Positions 7,835 to 15,369 of a stretch of 15,369 nucleotides of DNA are shown here, in pieces. Origin of the DNA: Gloeopeniophorella convolvens (lineage: Eukaryota; Basidiomycota; Agaricomycetes; Russulales). The first letter of the stretch is position 1. Every line of letters begins with the position of its first letter. Below the pieces are notes generated by a model. That model did not search any database. It saw nothing but the letters and a program-made list of their open reading frames with translations, and had not been told where the DNA came from. The stretch lies in the NCBI GenBank assembly GCA_022496205.1, contig WTXD01000238.1, positions 1 through 15,369 of the forward strand. Reading direction: 5' to 3'. Both the position numbers and the translations under genes were made by a program.

Positions 7835-8955
7835 ATGCCTCATTTTCCTCGAATATGGCACCGGCCATCTCCGGCTTCCCTCTCATCCTTCTTCAACCAG
7901 AGTCTCAACCAGACAACACCCCTCACCCGAACATGGTCTCTCCGCCGCGCTAGCCCGCACATATACCCCCCGTCGCGATCCACATCCACGTCTTCACTAC
8001 CGTCACCATCATTACCTTCACCACGCCTAGGGCGCACTCCCCGGAAGCAAATCAGTACACTCGATCCAGATCGCCTCCAGCCTTCTGATTTCGTCAACTT
8101 CTCCACCCATTCCATGGTTGGTGTCTGGACCACGCCTCCCGGTTTATATGAAGCTCCCAGGGTCCGTCTGCGCTATGCACAGAGGGCTAGCAACGTAAGG
8201 ATACCGTTCCCTCCTGGTACGCACGGCTTCCTGTACTACGCGCGTGATCCGGGGCTCGCAGAGGGTGGCCAGATCCGCTTCCGCATTGTGGCAACACCTG
8301 AAGGCGCATTCGAAGAAGGCCAAGACCTCTCGCTCCCCAACGGTATGCCTTGGCATGTTACGCCCGGAATACTTCCACGAGCTCCCACCGTGGGGCTCGT
8401 AAGATTATTGCTGCGCGACGAGCTTGTCACGCGAGAGCAGGTCGCTGCATGGGAGTCATATCCCCGGAGGCCCAGGGACAGTCCTGTGGTCATGCGTTTT
8501 GGACAGCCTTTCAGTCTCTCTCTCTCTGTGTCAATGCCAGGAATCTGGGTGCGGACGTCCACGCATGGTCGTGTCTCCCATTTGCGCCCCTGGATCGCGC
8601 GTGCCAAACATTCTTTCACTCGCGGTGAGTCGTCGTGCCTTCGCATAAGACAAACCTTTGCTGATGACAGGATGATCTGCGTTACTTAGGTGCGGGGACA
8701 GTGTGTTTAGAACCATCGTCGCTGCCGGAGCATGCAGGGAAGCGTATCGTTGTCATACGGGTGCTTGAGTTGCTCGAACCCGTCGAGAGCTGCGCTGGAC
8801 TGCGCTTCACGCCCACAGTGCCAGTGGCTGGAGAGCTACTCCGGCACCCGCGCAGTGGGCGGACGGTGGAGTTTGACCTGGATATTCCATCAAGTATCAC
8901 GTATACTCTGAGGAGTCTCTGGGATGACTACGAAAAATGTAAACCCGGTGCATGA
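7835..8955 (+). CDS. Array gene 3: uncharacterised tandem-family protein, intact
   Basis: Function unknown. Exons are 7835-8624 and 8690-8955 with a 65 bp intron (GTGAGT...ACTTAG); an alternative acceptor, GACAG at 8666-8670, would keep 19 intron nt, shift the frame and spoil the conserved GAGTVCLEP junction. The product is 351 residues. The N-terminal 76 residues lack Asp and Glu and are rich in Ser, Arg and Pro. The core has TLDPDRLQPSDF, PFPPGTHGFLYYARDPG (differing from the PFPSGARG of the other copies), GGQIRFRIVATPE, GQDLSLPNGMPW (the sisters have LLLRN or LLFRN) and WVRTSTHGRV. The C-terminal exon has CLEPSSLPEHAG, IVVIRVLELLEPVE and WDDYEKCKPGA, ending TGA-TAG. All splice signals and frames are intact, and the promoter keeps its full TATA-to-ATG spacing, so this is the best candidate for a normally expressed copy. 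Confidence 0.87.
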
Positions 8956-9300
8956 TAGTCGATGCGTTCGTCAGTAATCTGTGCCACATGCATGTGCAAT
9001 CCAACTTATATGATGTGATAGAGTAGCTTGTGTGCGCACCCGTTAGGGATATCGACGGACGCCAAATCCTTTCAAGCTTCATGGTATGAAATATGCTTCG
9101 CTCGCAAGACCAGTGTACATATGTTACTTATACCCAGCCCTGAGCACGTCGGCTACCTTCAAGAAGGAATCAATTGCTATTTCTCGTCCTCCGAAGTAGT
9201 CTCTAGTACAATAGGCGGCACCTCGAGTCCCAGGCCGCCTATTACTATCGCACTGTCTTTCCTTTACTTTCGGCCCGGGTCCTTTTCAATCAGCTGAGAC
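8956..9300. repeat. 3' flanking repeat blocks after gene 3
   Basis: Positions 8956-9055 match 12248-12329 after gene 4 (ATAGTCGATGCGTTCGTCAG; GCTTGTGTGCGCA; GGGATAT). Positions 9085-9240 match 12368-12540 (TATGCTTCGCTC; ACCTTCAAGAAGGAATCAA; CGTCCTCCGAAGTAGTCTCTAG). Positions 9241-9300 match the sequence after gene 2 near 6714. A 10 bp-arm hairpin, AATAGGCGGC/GCCGCCTATT, sits at 9210-9243. No gene is evident. Confidence 0.6.
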
Positions 9301-9925
9301 CGCATGCGCCCATCCAACAGACATATTTTATTTATTTTTCTCGACGCGCCGCGCGACGCGACTTTCAAGCTCTTCGGGAATAGCTGCAGGTTCAGCGCTC
9401 TTGATTCAGAAATGCTCGGGCGCAAAGTTTTAGGAAGATATCTGGGACGACACGGTCATTTACGGAACGCTTTGGGTGTGAGATAGTGGGAGCTGAACGC
9501 TGCGGGACTACCAGGAAATCACCCACAGCCGGATATGGGAAAGATGTATTTCATGAAGAGGAAACCAGTTGTGGCAGCGCTCGCGCGAGGTGGCGCTGCG
9601 CGCAATGGCGCATGGAAGTAAATCGTGAGTCGGAAGCCCCCGGCCAAAACTTGGTAGTTCGATTGGGCGGATCTCTGAGCTCAATGCTCGCGCGGAGCCC
9701 GAGGGCTTGCCCGCGTCGTGCTCGCGCGTTGCCATCGATCGCGCCATCAAAGAGACCGCATATTTAAGTGCGATGTTTCTTTCTCAGATATGGCCGTATG
9801 CCTTTGATGTCCATTCGTGTCCGACAGCACAGCACGGGCTTCCCCGGGCTGCCACGATACCACGGCCGTTAGGTGCATAGACGTTTAAATGGGGTGTCAG
9901 GGCGTAGGGCTAGGGCACAGAACTG
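9301..9925. other. Spacer without a recognisable gene
   Basis: About 625 bp with partly GC-rich sequence (GCGCGAGGTGGCGCTGCGCGC near 9583-9603). A plus-strand frame at 9486-9767 and its minus-strand shadow are open, but both look compositional: no family, no repeated copy and no splice pattern. I see no element ends here. Confidence 0.4.
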
Positions 9926-10344
9926 GTAAGCGAGTCTCTTAAGGTCTCAAAGTTTCAGTTACTGCTCTGAGTGACGATAGCAAGCACGAACGTTAGTAAT
10001 CTGCAGTTTCCCAGTGGTATTCTGCAACAGACCTTCTCCATTCCGACGCTACGATGAATCATGAGCGGTCCCTGCGCGTGGGCCCGCGCTCCCGTCTACT
10101 TGGGGGGCTTTTCATACGTGCATTAACACTTCAGTCTCGGCCCTCGCATTGATTCTTTCCGATTTACGCTGTCGTGCATGAGTAGCTGAGAGTAGGTATG
10201 CGATCGGCAGTTTAAGTTGAATACTCTAGCCAGTGAGATGATGAGACTCCAGAGGCCTCAAGAGCCTGAGGCTGCCCGGATCAGTCACGACCCCGACTCC
10301 CGAGTGCGGTCACGGGGTTTCGGAGAAGCACGTTGCGTTACGCA
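9926..10344 (+). promoter_or_regulatory. Distal upstream repeat of gene 4
   Basis: Positions 9930-10080 match 3121-3276 upstream of gene 2, and 10088-10330 match 7465-7700 upstream of gene 3, ending in the common GTGCGGTCACGGGG block at 10304-10317. Copy 4 thus has both halves, of which copies 2 and 3 each keep only one, so it may best represent the ancestral upstream region. The block is cut at 10345 by the TA-flanked element and resumes at 11026. Confidence 0.6.
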
Positions 10345-10346
10345 TA

Positions 10347-11023
10347 CTATGGTATCATGGGAAATGGTGATGATTCACCATTTCCCAGACATCACGCTCG
10401 TCTCGTTATCCCTTGGTCTCAAACTTTGTAGACAGATACTATGACATCTTGTGCATCAGTATGCAGAGTTTGAATCTTTTCTCTCGAGTTTCAAGCGTGC
10501 CAGGATGAAGCCGAAACCGAGGCCAAAGCCCCAGCGAGAACATCGAGCGCGTCACAAGCTGTCACGGTTGCCGAGCTTGCCGGCTGATAGGCGCCATCCG
10601 ATGACATGATGCAATCGCAACCAGGATTCGACCGGAGCCTGAATCTCCGTGTCACGGTGAGCCAGGCTATGAGAGGAAGATCTCTTGTTTATGAGATTCC
10701 TCTCATCTCACAGGGCTATAACTTTACAGAGGTGTTGTAGACTTATATCTTGTGCTATGTGGGGAGTTTGGTGGTTTCAGGAGCGCTACAAGTTGTGTTC
10801 CTGGAGGTTTGATACACGGAAAGCAAGGCTAGCTGACAATGATCATTTTCTACTGCTTCATCCATCCATCCAATCGATACAAAACTCTACACGCTTATAG
10901 ACTATATCTATGTCATTCTTCACTAAAAGTTTCAAGCCAATACATGCAGCCGTTGATGTGCGCGATGCCATTCTTTCAAAATCACCACTTCCCGGTGGAT
11001 CACCATTTCCCACGACACCATAG
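10347..11023. mobile_element. TA-flanked terminal-inverted-repeat element (Tc1/mariner-like, non-autonomous)
   Basis: The ends CTATGGTATCATGGGAAATG (10347) and, on the other strand from 11023, CTATGGTGTCGTGGGAAATG are inverted repeats of about 25 bp with two mismatches. They are flanked by TA at 10345-10346 and 11024-11025. The upstream regions of genes 2 and 3 have the undisturbed site (TTACGCGTAGCTGG and TCACGCGTAGCTGG) with a single TA, so the 677 bp is a clean insertion with a 2 bp duplication, the Tc1/mariner-superfamily signature. The 12-mer GGGAAATGGTGA or its complement occurs near each end more than once: 10359-10370, 10375-10386, 10982-10993 (one mismatch) and 11000-11011, perhaps transposase sites. 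No transposase ORF is seen. The superfamily assignment rests only on the target duplication. Confidence 0.82.
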
Positions 11024-11025
11024 TA

Positions 11026-11123
11026 GCTGCCAGTGGACAACTCGCGCTTCTTATGAATAAATACCAACACGTCCTTCACATCCTGACTCGCATATATATA
11101 CATAACACCTTTTTCATTCTGCT
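11026..11123 (+). promoter_or_regulatory. Proximal promoter of gene 4
   Basis: This is the remainder of the conserved block after the TA element: GCTGCCAGTGGACAACTCGC, then GCGCTTCTTATGAATAA, CACGTCCTTCACATCCTGACTCG, an extended TATA-like CATATATATACATAA at 11091-11105, and ACACCTTTTTCATTCTGCT to the ATG. The conserved GTGCGGTCACGGGG motif is now about 820 bp from the ATG instead of roughly 110-160 bp. An in-frame TAA at 11103-11105 bounds the start. Confidence 0.6.
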
Positions 11124-12247
11124 ATGTCCCATCTTCCCCGAATATGGCACCGCCTGTCCCTGGCTTCTCTCTCGTCCTTCTTCAACTCGACAGCACTCCT
11201 CCCCCGAACATGGTCCCTCCCCCGTGCTAGCCCGTGCGTATACTTCCCATCGCGACCCACATCTACATCTACATCTCCACTACCGTCACCGTCATCGCCT
11301 TCACCACGCCCCCGCTCCCGTCCCCGAGGGCGTACTCCCCGGAAGCAAATCAGCACACTCGATCCAGATCGCCTCCAGCCTTCTGATTTCATCGACCTCT
11401 CCACCCATTGCACTGTTGGGATCTGGACTGTGCCTCGTGGTTCATATGCGGTACCCAAGGTCCTTCTGCGCTATGAACTGGGGAAACGCAAATTAAGATT
11501 GCCATTCCCCTCTGGTGCGCGCGGCTTCCTGTACTACGCGCGTGATCCAGAGCTTGCAGAGGGTGGCCAAGTCCGCTTCCGCATCGTGCCAACACCTGAA
11601 GGCGCGTTCGAAGCAGGCCAGGATCTCTTGTTCCGCAACGGTATGCCTTGGCATATTACGCCCGGAATACTTCCACGAGCTCCCGCCGCGGGGCTCGCGA
11701 GGTTATTGCTACGTGACGGGCTTGTCACACAAGAACAGTTCGCTGCGTGGAAGTCGTTCCCCCAGATGCTAAGGCACAGTCCTGTGGTCACGCGTTTTGG
11801 ACAACCTTTTAGTCTGTCCTTCTCTGTGACAATGCCAGGAATCTGGGTGCGGACGTCCACACACGGTCGTGTCTGCCATTTGCGTTTCCGGCTCTCAACT
11901 GCCGGACATCCTTTCACTCGTGGTGAGTCGTCGTGCCTTTGCATGAGACATGTTTTTAGTTGTCTCTTCGCGCTGTTTAAGGTGCGGGCACAGTGTGCTT
12001 GGAACCGTCGTCGCTGCCGGAGCATGCAGGGAGCCGCGTTGTTGTCATACGGGTGCTTGAGGTGCTCGAACCCGTCGAGAGCCGCACTGGACTGGGCTTC
12101 ACGCCCCCAGTCCCAGTGGTTGGAGAGTTGCTCCGGTACCCACACAGTGGGCGGCCGGTGGAGTTCAACCTAGATGTTTCATCAAGTGCCGCATACAATC
12201 TGAAGAGTCTCTGGGATGACTACGCAAAGTCTAAACCTGGCGCATAA
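11124..12247 (+). CDS. Array gene 4: uncharacterised tandem-family protein, intact
   Basis: Function unknown. Exons are 11124-11922 and 11982-12247 with the shortest intron of the family (59 bp, GTGAGT...TTTAAG); the product is 354 residues. The N-terminus lacks acidic residues up to Asp80 and has an Arg/Pro/Ser-rich tract (PRPRSRPRGRTPRKQ) longer than in the other copies, but it lacks the NQ-rich piece after SSFFN. The core keeps PFPSGARGFLYYARDPE, GGQVRFRIVPTPE, GQDLLFRNGMPW, LLLRDGLVTQEQ and WVRTSTHGRV; exon 2 has CLEPSSLPEHAG, VVVIRVLEVLEPVE and WDDYAKSKPGA, ending TAA-TAG. Reading through the intron gives a longer open frame, but it destroys the conserved C-terminus. The coding sequence is intact, but the promoter is split by the TA-flanked element about 100 bp upstream. 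Confidence 0.86.
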
Positions 12248-12822
12248 TAGTCAATGCGTTCGTCAACGATCCTTGCCGCATGTGTGTGCAACTCGGAATC
12301 TTGTGTGCGCATACCTCGCCGGGGATATATATATATGTATATAATCGATGGCAACGCAACATCCGTGGTACGGGATATGCTTCGCTCATAGGACCGGTGT
12401 ATGTCGCTTATACCTACCTGGCCCTGAGCGCCTTCAAAAAGGAATCAACCATTGTTTTTTCGTCCTCCGAAGTAGTCTCTAGTATGATATGCGGTATCAC
12501 TTGCTGTCCCACCCCTCACGAATTCCCAGGCTGCCTATCATTGTAGTCTGCACACCCGGGAAGCTACCTCCCCGCGTTCCTTTATGCAACCTCAGAATGA
12601 TATACTTGCACCGCCGCAGCCCTTCACAGAACTGGTAGCGTTCAGATGCATCAGTGGTGACGCGATATGCGTAGTCGTACAGTAGGGCCGAGTATCATGC
12701 ACCAACAGCCTTGCAGAGGCGGCATGCTTAGAAGTGAGATGCGAATCTTACATAGGACTCTACCCACCCTCCTCTATGCAATGCACTTGATACCAGATGA
12801 CACACCATACCGTCCACGCCCC
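12248..12822. repeat. 3' flank of gene 4, array end, up to the oxidase stop
   Basis: Gene 4 and the acyl-CoA oxidase converge here. Positions 12248-12329 and 12368-12540 match the flank of gene 3; 12675-12794 match 6558-6713 after gene 2. Similarity to the array ends about 28 bp before the oxidase stop codon (12823-12825), so the last duplicated block very probably overlaps the oxidase 3' UTR. An AT dinucleotide run (ATATATATATGTATATA) lies at 12325-12343. No additional gene is recognised. Confidence 0.55.
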
Positions 12823-14829
12823 TCACAACCGCGCCAGCCCAGGCGTCCGCGTGGCATCCGCAGACTGCGCACCCCCGAACGTCGGCAGGCCCTCCACGAA
12901 CGCCGCCCAGCGCGCGTCCGACACAATCGGCGCAGTGACGTACGCCTCGACGTCGAGCGCCACAAGGTGCTCCTCCAACCGCGGCATGACGCGCTCTGCC
13001 GCGCGCCCCTCCATCGCGCGCACGTCCGCGCGCGAGAGGCCGAGGCGCTCGACGTACCACGCCTCGTCGTCGCGCACGCACCCCGCGACGTACATCTCCA
13101 CGAGCGTGTCGTCGACGCCCGCCGCGCGCGCCGCGTCGTGCGCGAGGCGCTGCCCGAGCGCCTGCACGAGCGGCAGCGACTCGGGCAGGATCGCGCGGTC
13201 GTACTCCGCGCTGCGGTGGTGCGTCATCGCGGCGAGCTGCGTGCGCAGCGCGGCGAAGAGGTCCGCCTCGTGCTGCGCGAGGAGGCTGTCCGGGTGCGTG
13301 CTCGGCGGGAGGGAGTAGCGCCCGAGGAGCAGCTCAGAGGCCAGGCCTGGAGGGGTGCGTTAGGACGGCGCGGGCCGTGGTGGTGCGCAGAAAGACGCAC
13401 GGATGGAGATGCCGAGGAGGTCGCCCTCGGCGACGGAAATGCCGCGCAGGTCTGCCTGCATGAGGAAGTGTGCTTCAGCATGCGCAGCGCATCGGCAAGT
13501 AGCGGGCGGGCTTACGTGTGAGGTCGTGATCTGATTGACCCCGAACAGGCCCTGCGCGCCGCACCGCTCGCTGAGCTCGAGGTTCGCCGCCTGCGCATGC
13601 GTGGTTGCGGTGACCTTGAACAGCGTCGCGAGCGCATGGCGCACGCGCGGGTCCGCGCCCGGCGCGCAGAAGCCGTCGATGGTGCGCGCGAGGAACGCGC
13701 GCATGACGACCGCCTGCGCGAGCGCGCGCAGCACGGGCACGCGCTGCGTCGCGAACGAGAGGATCTGGCGCCGAACACCATCGGGGCCGACAACGGTGCG
13801 CCGCTGGCTGTAGCGCGCTGCGATGTGTGCGGACAGCTGCAGGGCCGGCACCGCGATGGCGCCGAGCGCGAGCGCTCCAATTTCGACGCGCGAGATCGCA
13901 CTGAAAAAAAGCTGCGCGTGCATCTGACGGTTTCTCTAGGCTCCCGAGGAGTGCTGTGCGCGGGAGCCGTATGTTTTTGAAGTAAGTCAGGGAGTGGTTG
14001 ATGGGGCACGAGCCTCCGCGGTAGGGGAGCAACCTATCACGTGATGAGTATCTTGCAGTTCGTACATGGGAGGCGGGAAGACGCACTTGCTGATGATACC
14101 TGGAGCCATGGTTGTGCCATCATTTATTTCTACAATGAACGGTTTCACGCCGTGGTCATCCCCGTTGACGATAGTCTTCGCAAAGACGACGGCGATACAG
14201 GGTATGCCAATCGGTACTGTTGGCGGCATGTACCTGAGATGCTGTGAGCGACTTATATGGAACCTAACGGTGAACTTGAACTTACTTGGCAGCCGTCTCG
14301 GATGGCGTATTGAGGAGAAAGCTACCATCGGGCAACACTGTTGCCGTAGTCTCGAGGTGGATGGCATCGAGACCATGGCCGATCTCGGTCAAACAGAACT
14401 GACCACTAAGAGACGTGAGTTCATGTCAAGCAAAAGGAGTATCACTGAAACGTACGAGACGCTGAAATCCAAGACTCTCTCGAGAACAGGCCGGACAGAA
14501 GGTTGCTTGTGGGCAAACGTGGCTATTGTGCCAGCGCAAAGATTGTACTGCAAGGTCAGGAGCGTCGTCGCAGCACGATCGAGGCAAGAGACAGGATCTG
14601 CGTGCATGGACCAGAATTTTGCTGAAAGATGGAGAATGTCTTCTGTGGTCAAGGCTGTAGCCATCGTGAGCTTCCGGAGGCCACACCGCGTCAAAAGAAG
14701 CGCACCATATAGCCTTGCGATTGCTTTCGCTCGTGAGTAGGCAAGGCGTGCACGTTCATCCGCGGCAAGGTTTCCTGACGGAGCGGAGAATAGGGCGCTT
14801 TGTGCGAGCTCTCGAGACAGCTTCTCCAT
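12823..14829 (-). CDS. Acyl-CoA oxidase/dehydrogenase, peroxisomal type, with a 1-nt frameshift
   Basis: Flavoprotein desaturating acyl-CoA esters in beta-oxidation. Seven exons: 14829-14706, 14654-14456, 14405-14286, 14233-14087, 14033-13516, 13455-13401, 13346-12823; six introns of 50-60 bp, all GT-AG and phase-compatible. Motifs: HADPVSCLDRAATTLLTLQY (N domain), GQFCLTEIGHGLDAIHLETT (flavin/substrate loop, about residue 110), YMPPTVPIG and VKPFIVEIND (middle domain), LPYRGGSCPINHSLTYFKN, ERCGAQGLFGVNQ, and ISVAEGDLLGISIR, whose Glu (about 379) aligns with the catalytic Glu of acyl-CoA oxidases. The C-terminus ends LARL; ARL fits the PTS1 consensus. In exon 5 the frame breaks at seven T's (13910-13904): the homologous frame (AAFFSAISRVEIGAL) needs one T fewer. 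Removing it gives 561 codons. It could be a pseudogene, a polymorphism or a sequence error. The start has a good context (TCGCCATGG) and a TATA-like motif 46-53 bp upstream. Confidence 0.85.
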
Positions 14830-14874
14830 GGCGAAGTTCTGCTGATGGAATGCATTCTCAGAGGGAAAAGAGGA

Positions 14875-14882
14875 TACTTATA
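14875..14882 (-). promoter_or_regulatory. Candidate TATA box of the acyl-CoA oxidase gene
   Basis: On the minus strand TATAAGTA lies 46-53 bp upstream of the ATG at 14829. That spacing would allow transcription to start about 20 bp before the start codon. This is a motif match and spacing only. Confidence 0.4.
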
Positions 14883-15369
14883 CTTTGCGCGGGCCGAGAT
14901 CCTCTGGGTTTTCAAAGCTGACAGGCCCACAAGGCGAATATTGAAGGCGAGACGACATGCAAAGTCCGACGAGCGAGGAGAATAGCTAAGGGAGGCTATC
15001 CAAAATCTCGAGGTGGAGGCTGGGATTGAAACTGCATGGGTGGCCAGAAAACCAATCCGCTTCATGGCGAGCGCCAGGGTGATGCATCCCTGCGGGATTT
15101 AGATCCATTGAATGTTCCCGTTAATCTGATAGAGACTGACCTCTTCAAAAGCCACGCGTAGCTGGCGAAAGAGGCAGAGCGACGTAGACTTAAAGGCGTT
15201 GGATGGGAGCGACTCCCTGTCGCTCCTTCAAAATCCTTATCGCTCGGATAGAAGTTGTCGCATTGGGCAGGGTGTAACGTCTAACAAGGTGGTAAGTATT
15301 CTCAGCGGCACCGCCGTGGTAGATCAATCAGGTGACAGGGAGCACGTACCTCCTGCTCCACAAACTGTC
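14883..15369. other. Right edge: upstream sequence of the oxidase, no gene recognised
   Basis: No coding region with family resemblance is visible on either strand. A small hairpin-like repeat, GGAGCGACTCCCTGTCGCTCC, lies at about 15207-15227. A minus-strand stretch open from about 15280 to 15064 follows a GT...TTAG-like spacing (15349 to 15280) and could be the tail of a gene outside the window, but I cannot assign it. Confidence 0.35.

Noticed and set aside
9486..9767. Plus-strand 93-codon frame as a gene
   Set aside because: It lies in GC-rich spacer with an equally open antisense frame; composition explains both.
13904..13950. An intron explaining the oxidase frame change, using TTTTTTTCAG as acceptor
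   Set aside because: The conserved residues LLGSLEKP...AAFFSAISRV are all present across the run. The nearest GT upstream would give a 30 nt intron, and longer ones would remove conserved sequence.
12667..13980. Long plus-strand open frames over the oxidase exons
   Set aside because: They are antisense shadows of GC-rich coding sequence, rich in Arg and Ala, with no homology or splice pattern.

Overview
The window looks like nuclear DNA of a basidiomycete fungus, most likely an agaricomycete and perhaps a polypore. The support is: genes split by many 50-70 bp GT-AG introns, GC-rich fungal-type coding sequence, a peroxisomal acyl-CoA oxidase/dehydrogenase of a kind I associate with Agaricomycetes, and a tandem gene family that resembles uncharacterised expanded families I recall from polypore genomes. 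The last two points are recall, not a search.

Layout. (1) 1-1238, minus: the N-terminal part and most of the C-terminal part of an alpha/beta-hydrolase (proline iminopeptidase / amino-acid amidase type). Its second exon is split by a 296 bp CACTA-type miniature element (193-488, CACTG ends, 3 bp target duplication CGA). (2) 1735-12794: a tandem array of four paralogous two-exon plus-strand genes of unknown function: gene 1 (1870-3001), gene 2 (3510-6438, broken), gene 3 (7835-8955) and gene 4 (11124-12247). Promoters, the intron and 3' flanks are duplicated along with the coding sequence. Gene 2 is cut after codon 13 by a 1798 bp CACTA-type element (3549-5346, CACTG ends, target duplication CCG) and also has a 1-nt frameshift. 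Gene 4's upstream block is split by a 677 bp TA-flanked terminal-inverted-repeat element (10347-11023); genes 2 and 3 preserve the empty site. (3) 12823-14829, minus: a seven-exon acyl-CoA oxidase/dehydrogenase with a C-terminal ARL peroxisomal signal. One extra T in a T7 run (13904-13910) breaks its frame. (4) 14830-15369: its promoter and sequence in which I recognise no gene.

No bacterial-type operon, CRISPR array or confident RNA gene is visible. The two flanking genes are ordinary single-copy metabolic enzymes, one peroxisomal beta-oxidation type and one small peptide/amide hydrolase. The array between them is the accessory part. It has grown by local duplication and has been hit by at least three separate DNA-transposon insertions, each dated relative to the duplications by comparison with sister copies. 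The paralogs have a basic, Ser/Arg/Pro-rich N-terminus with no acidic residues, a conserved core, and one short segment that differs strongly between copies. Their function is unknown.
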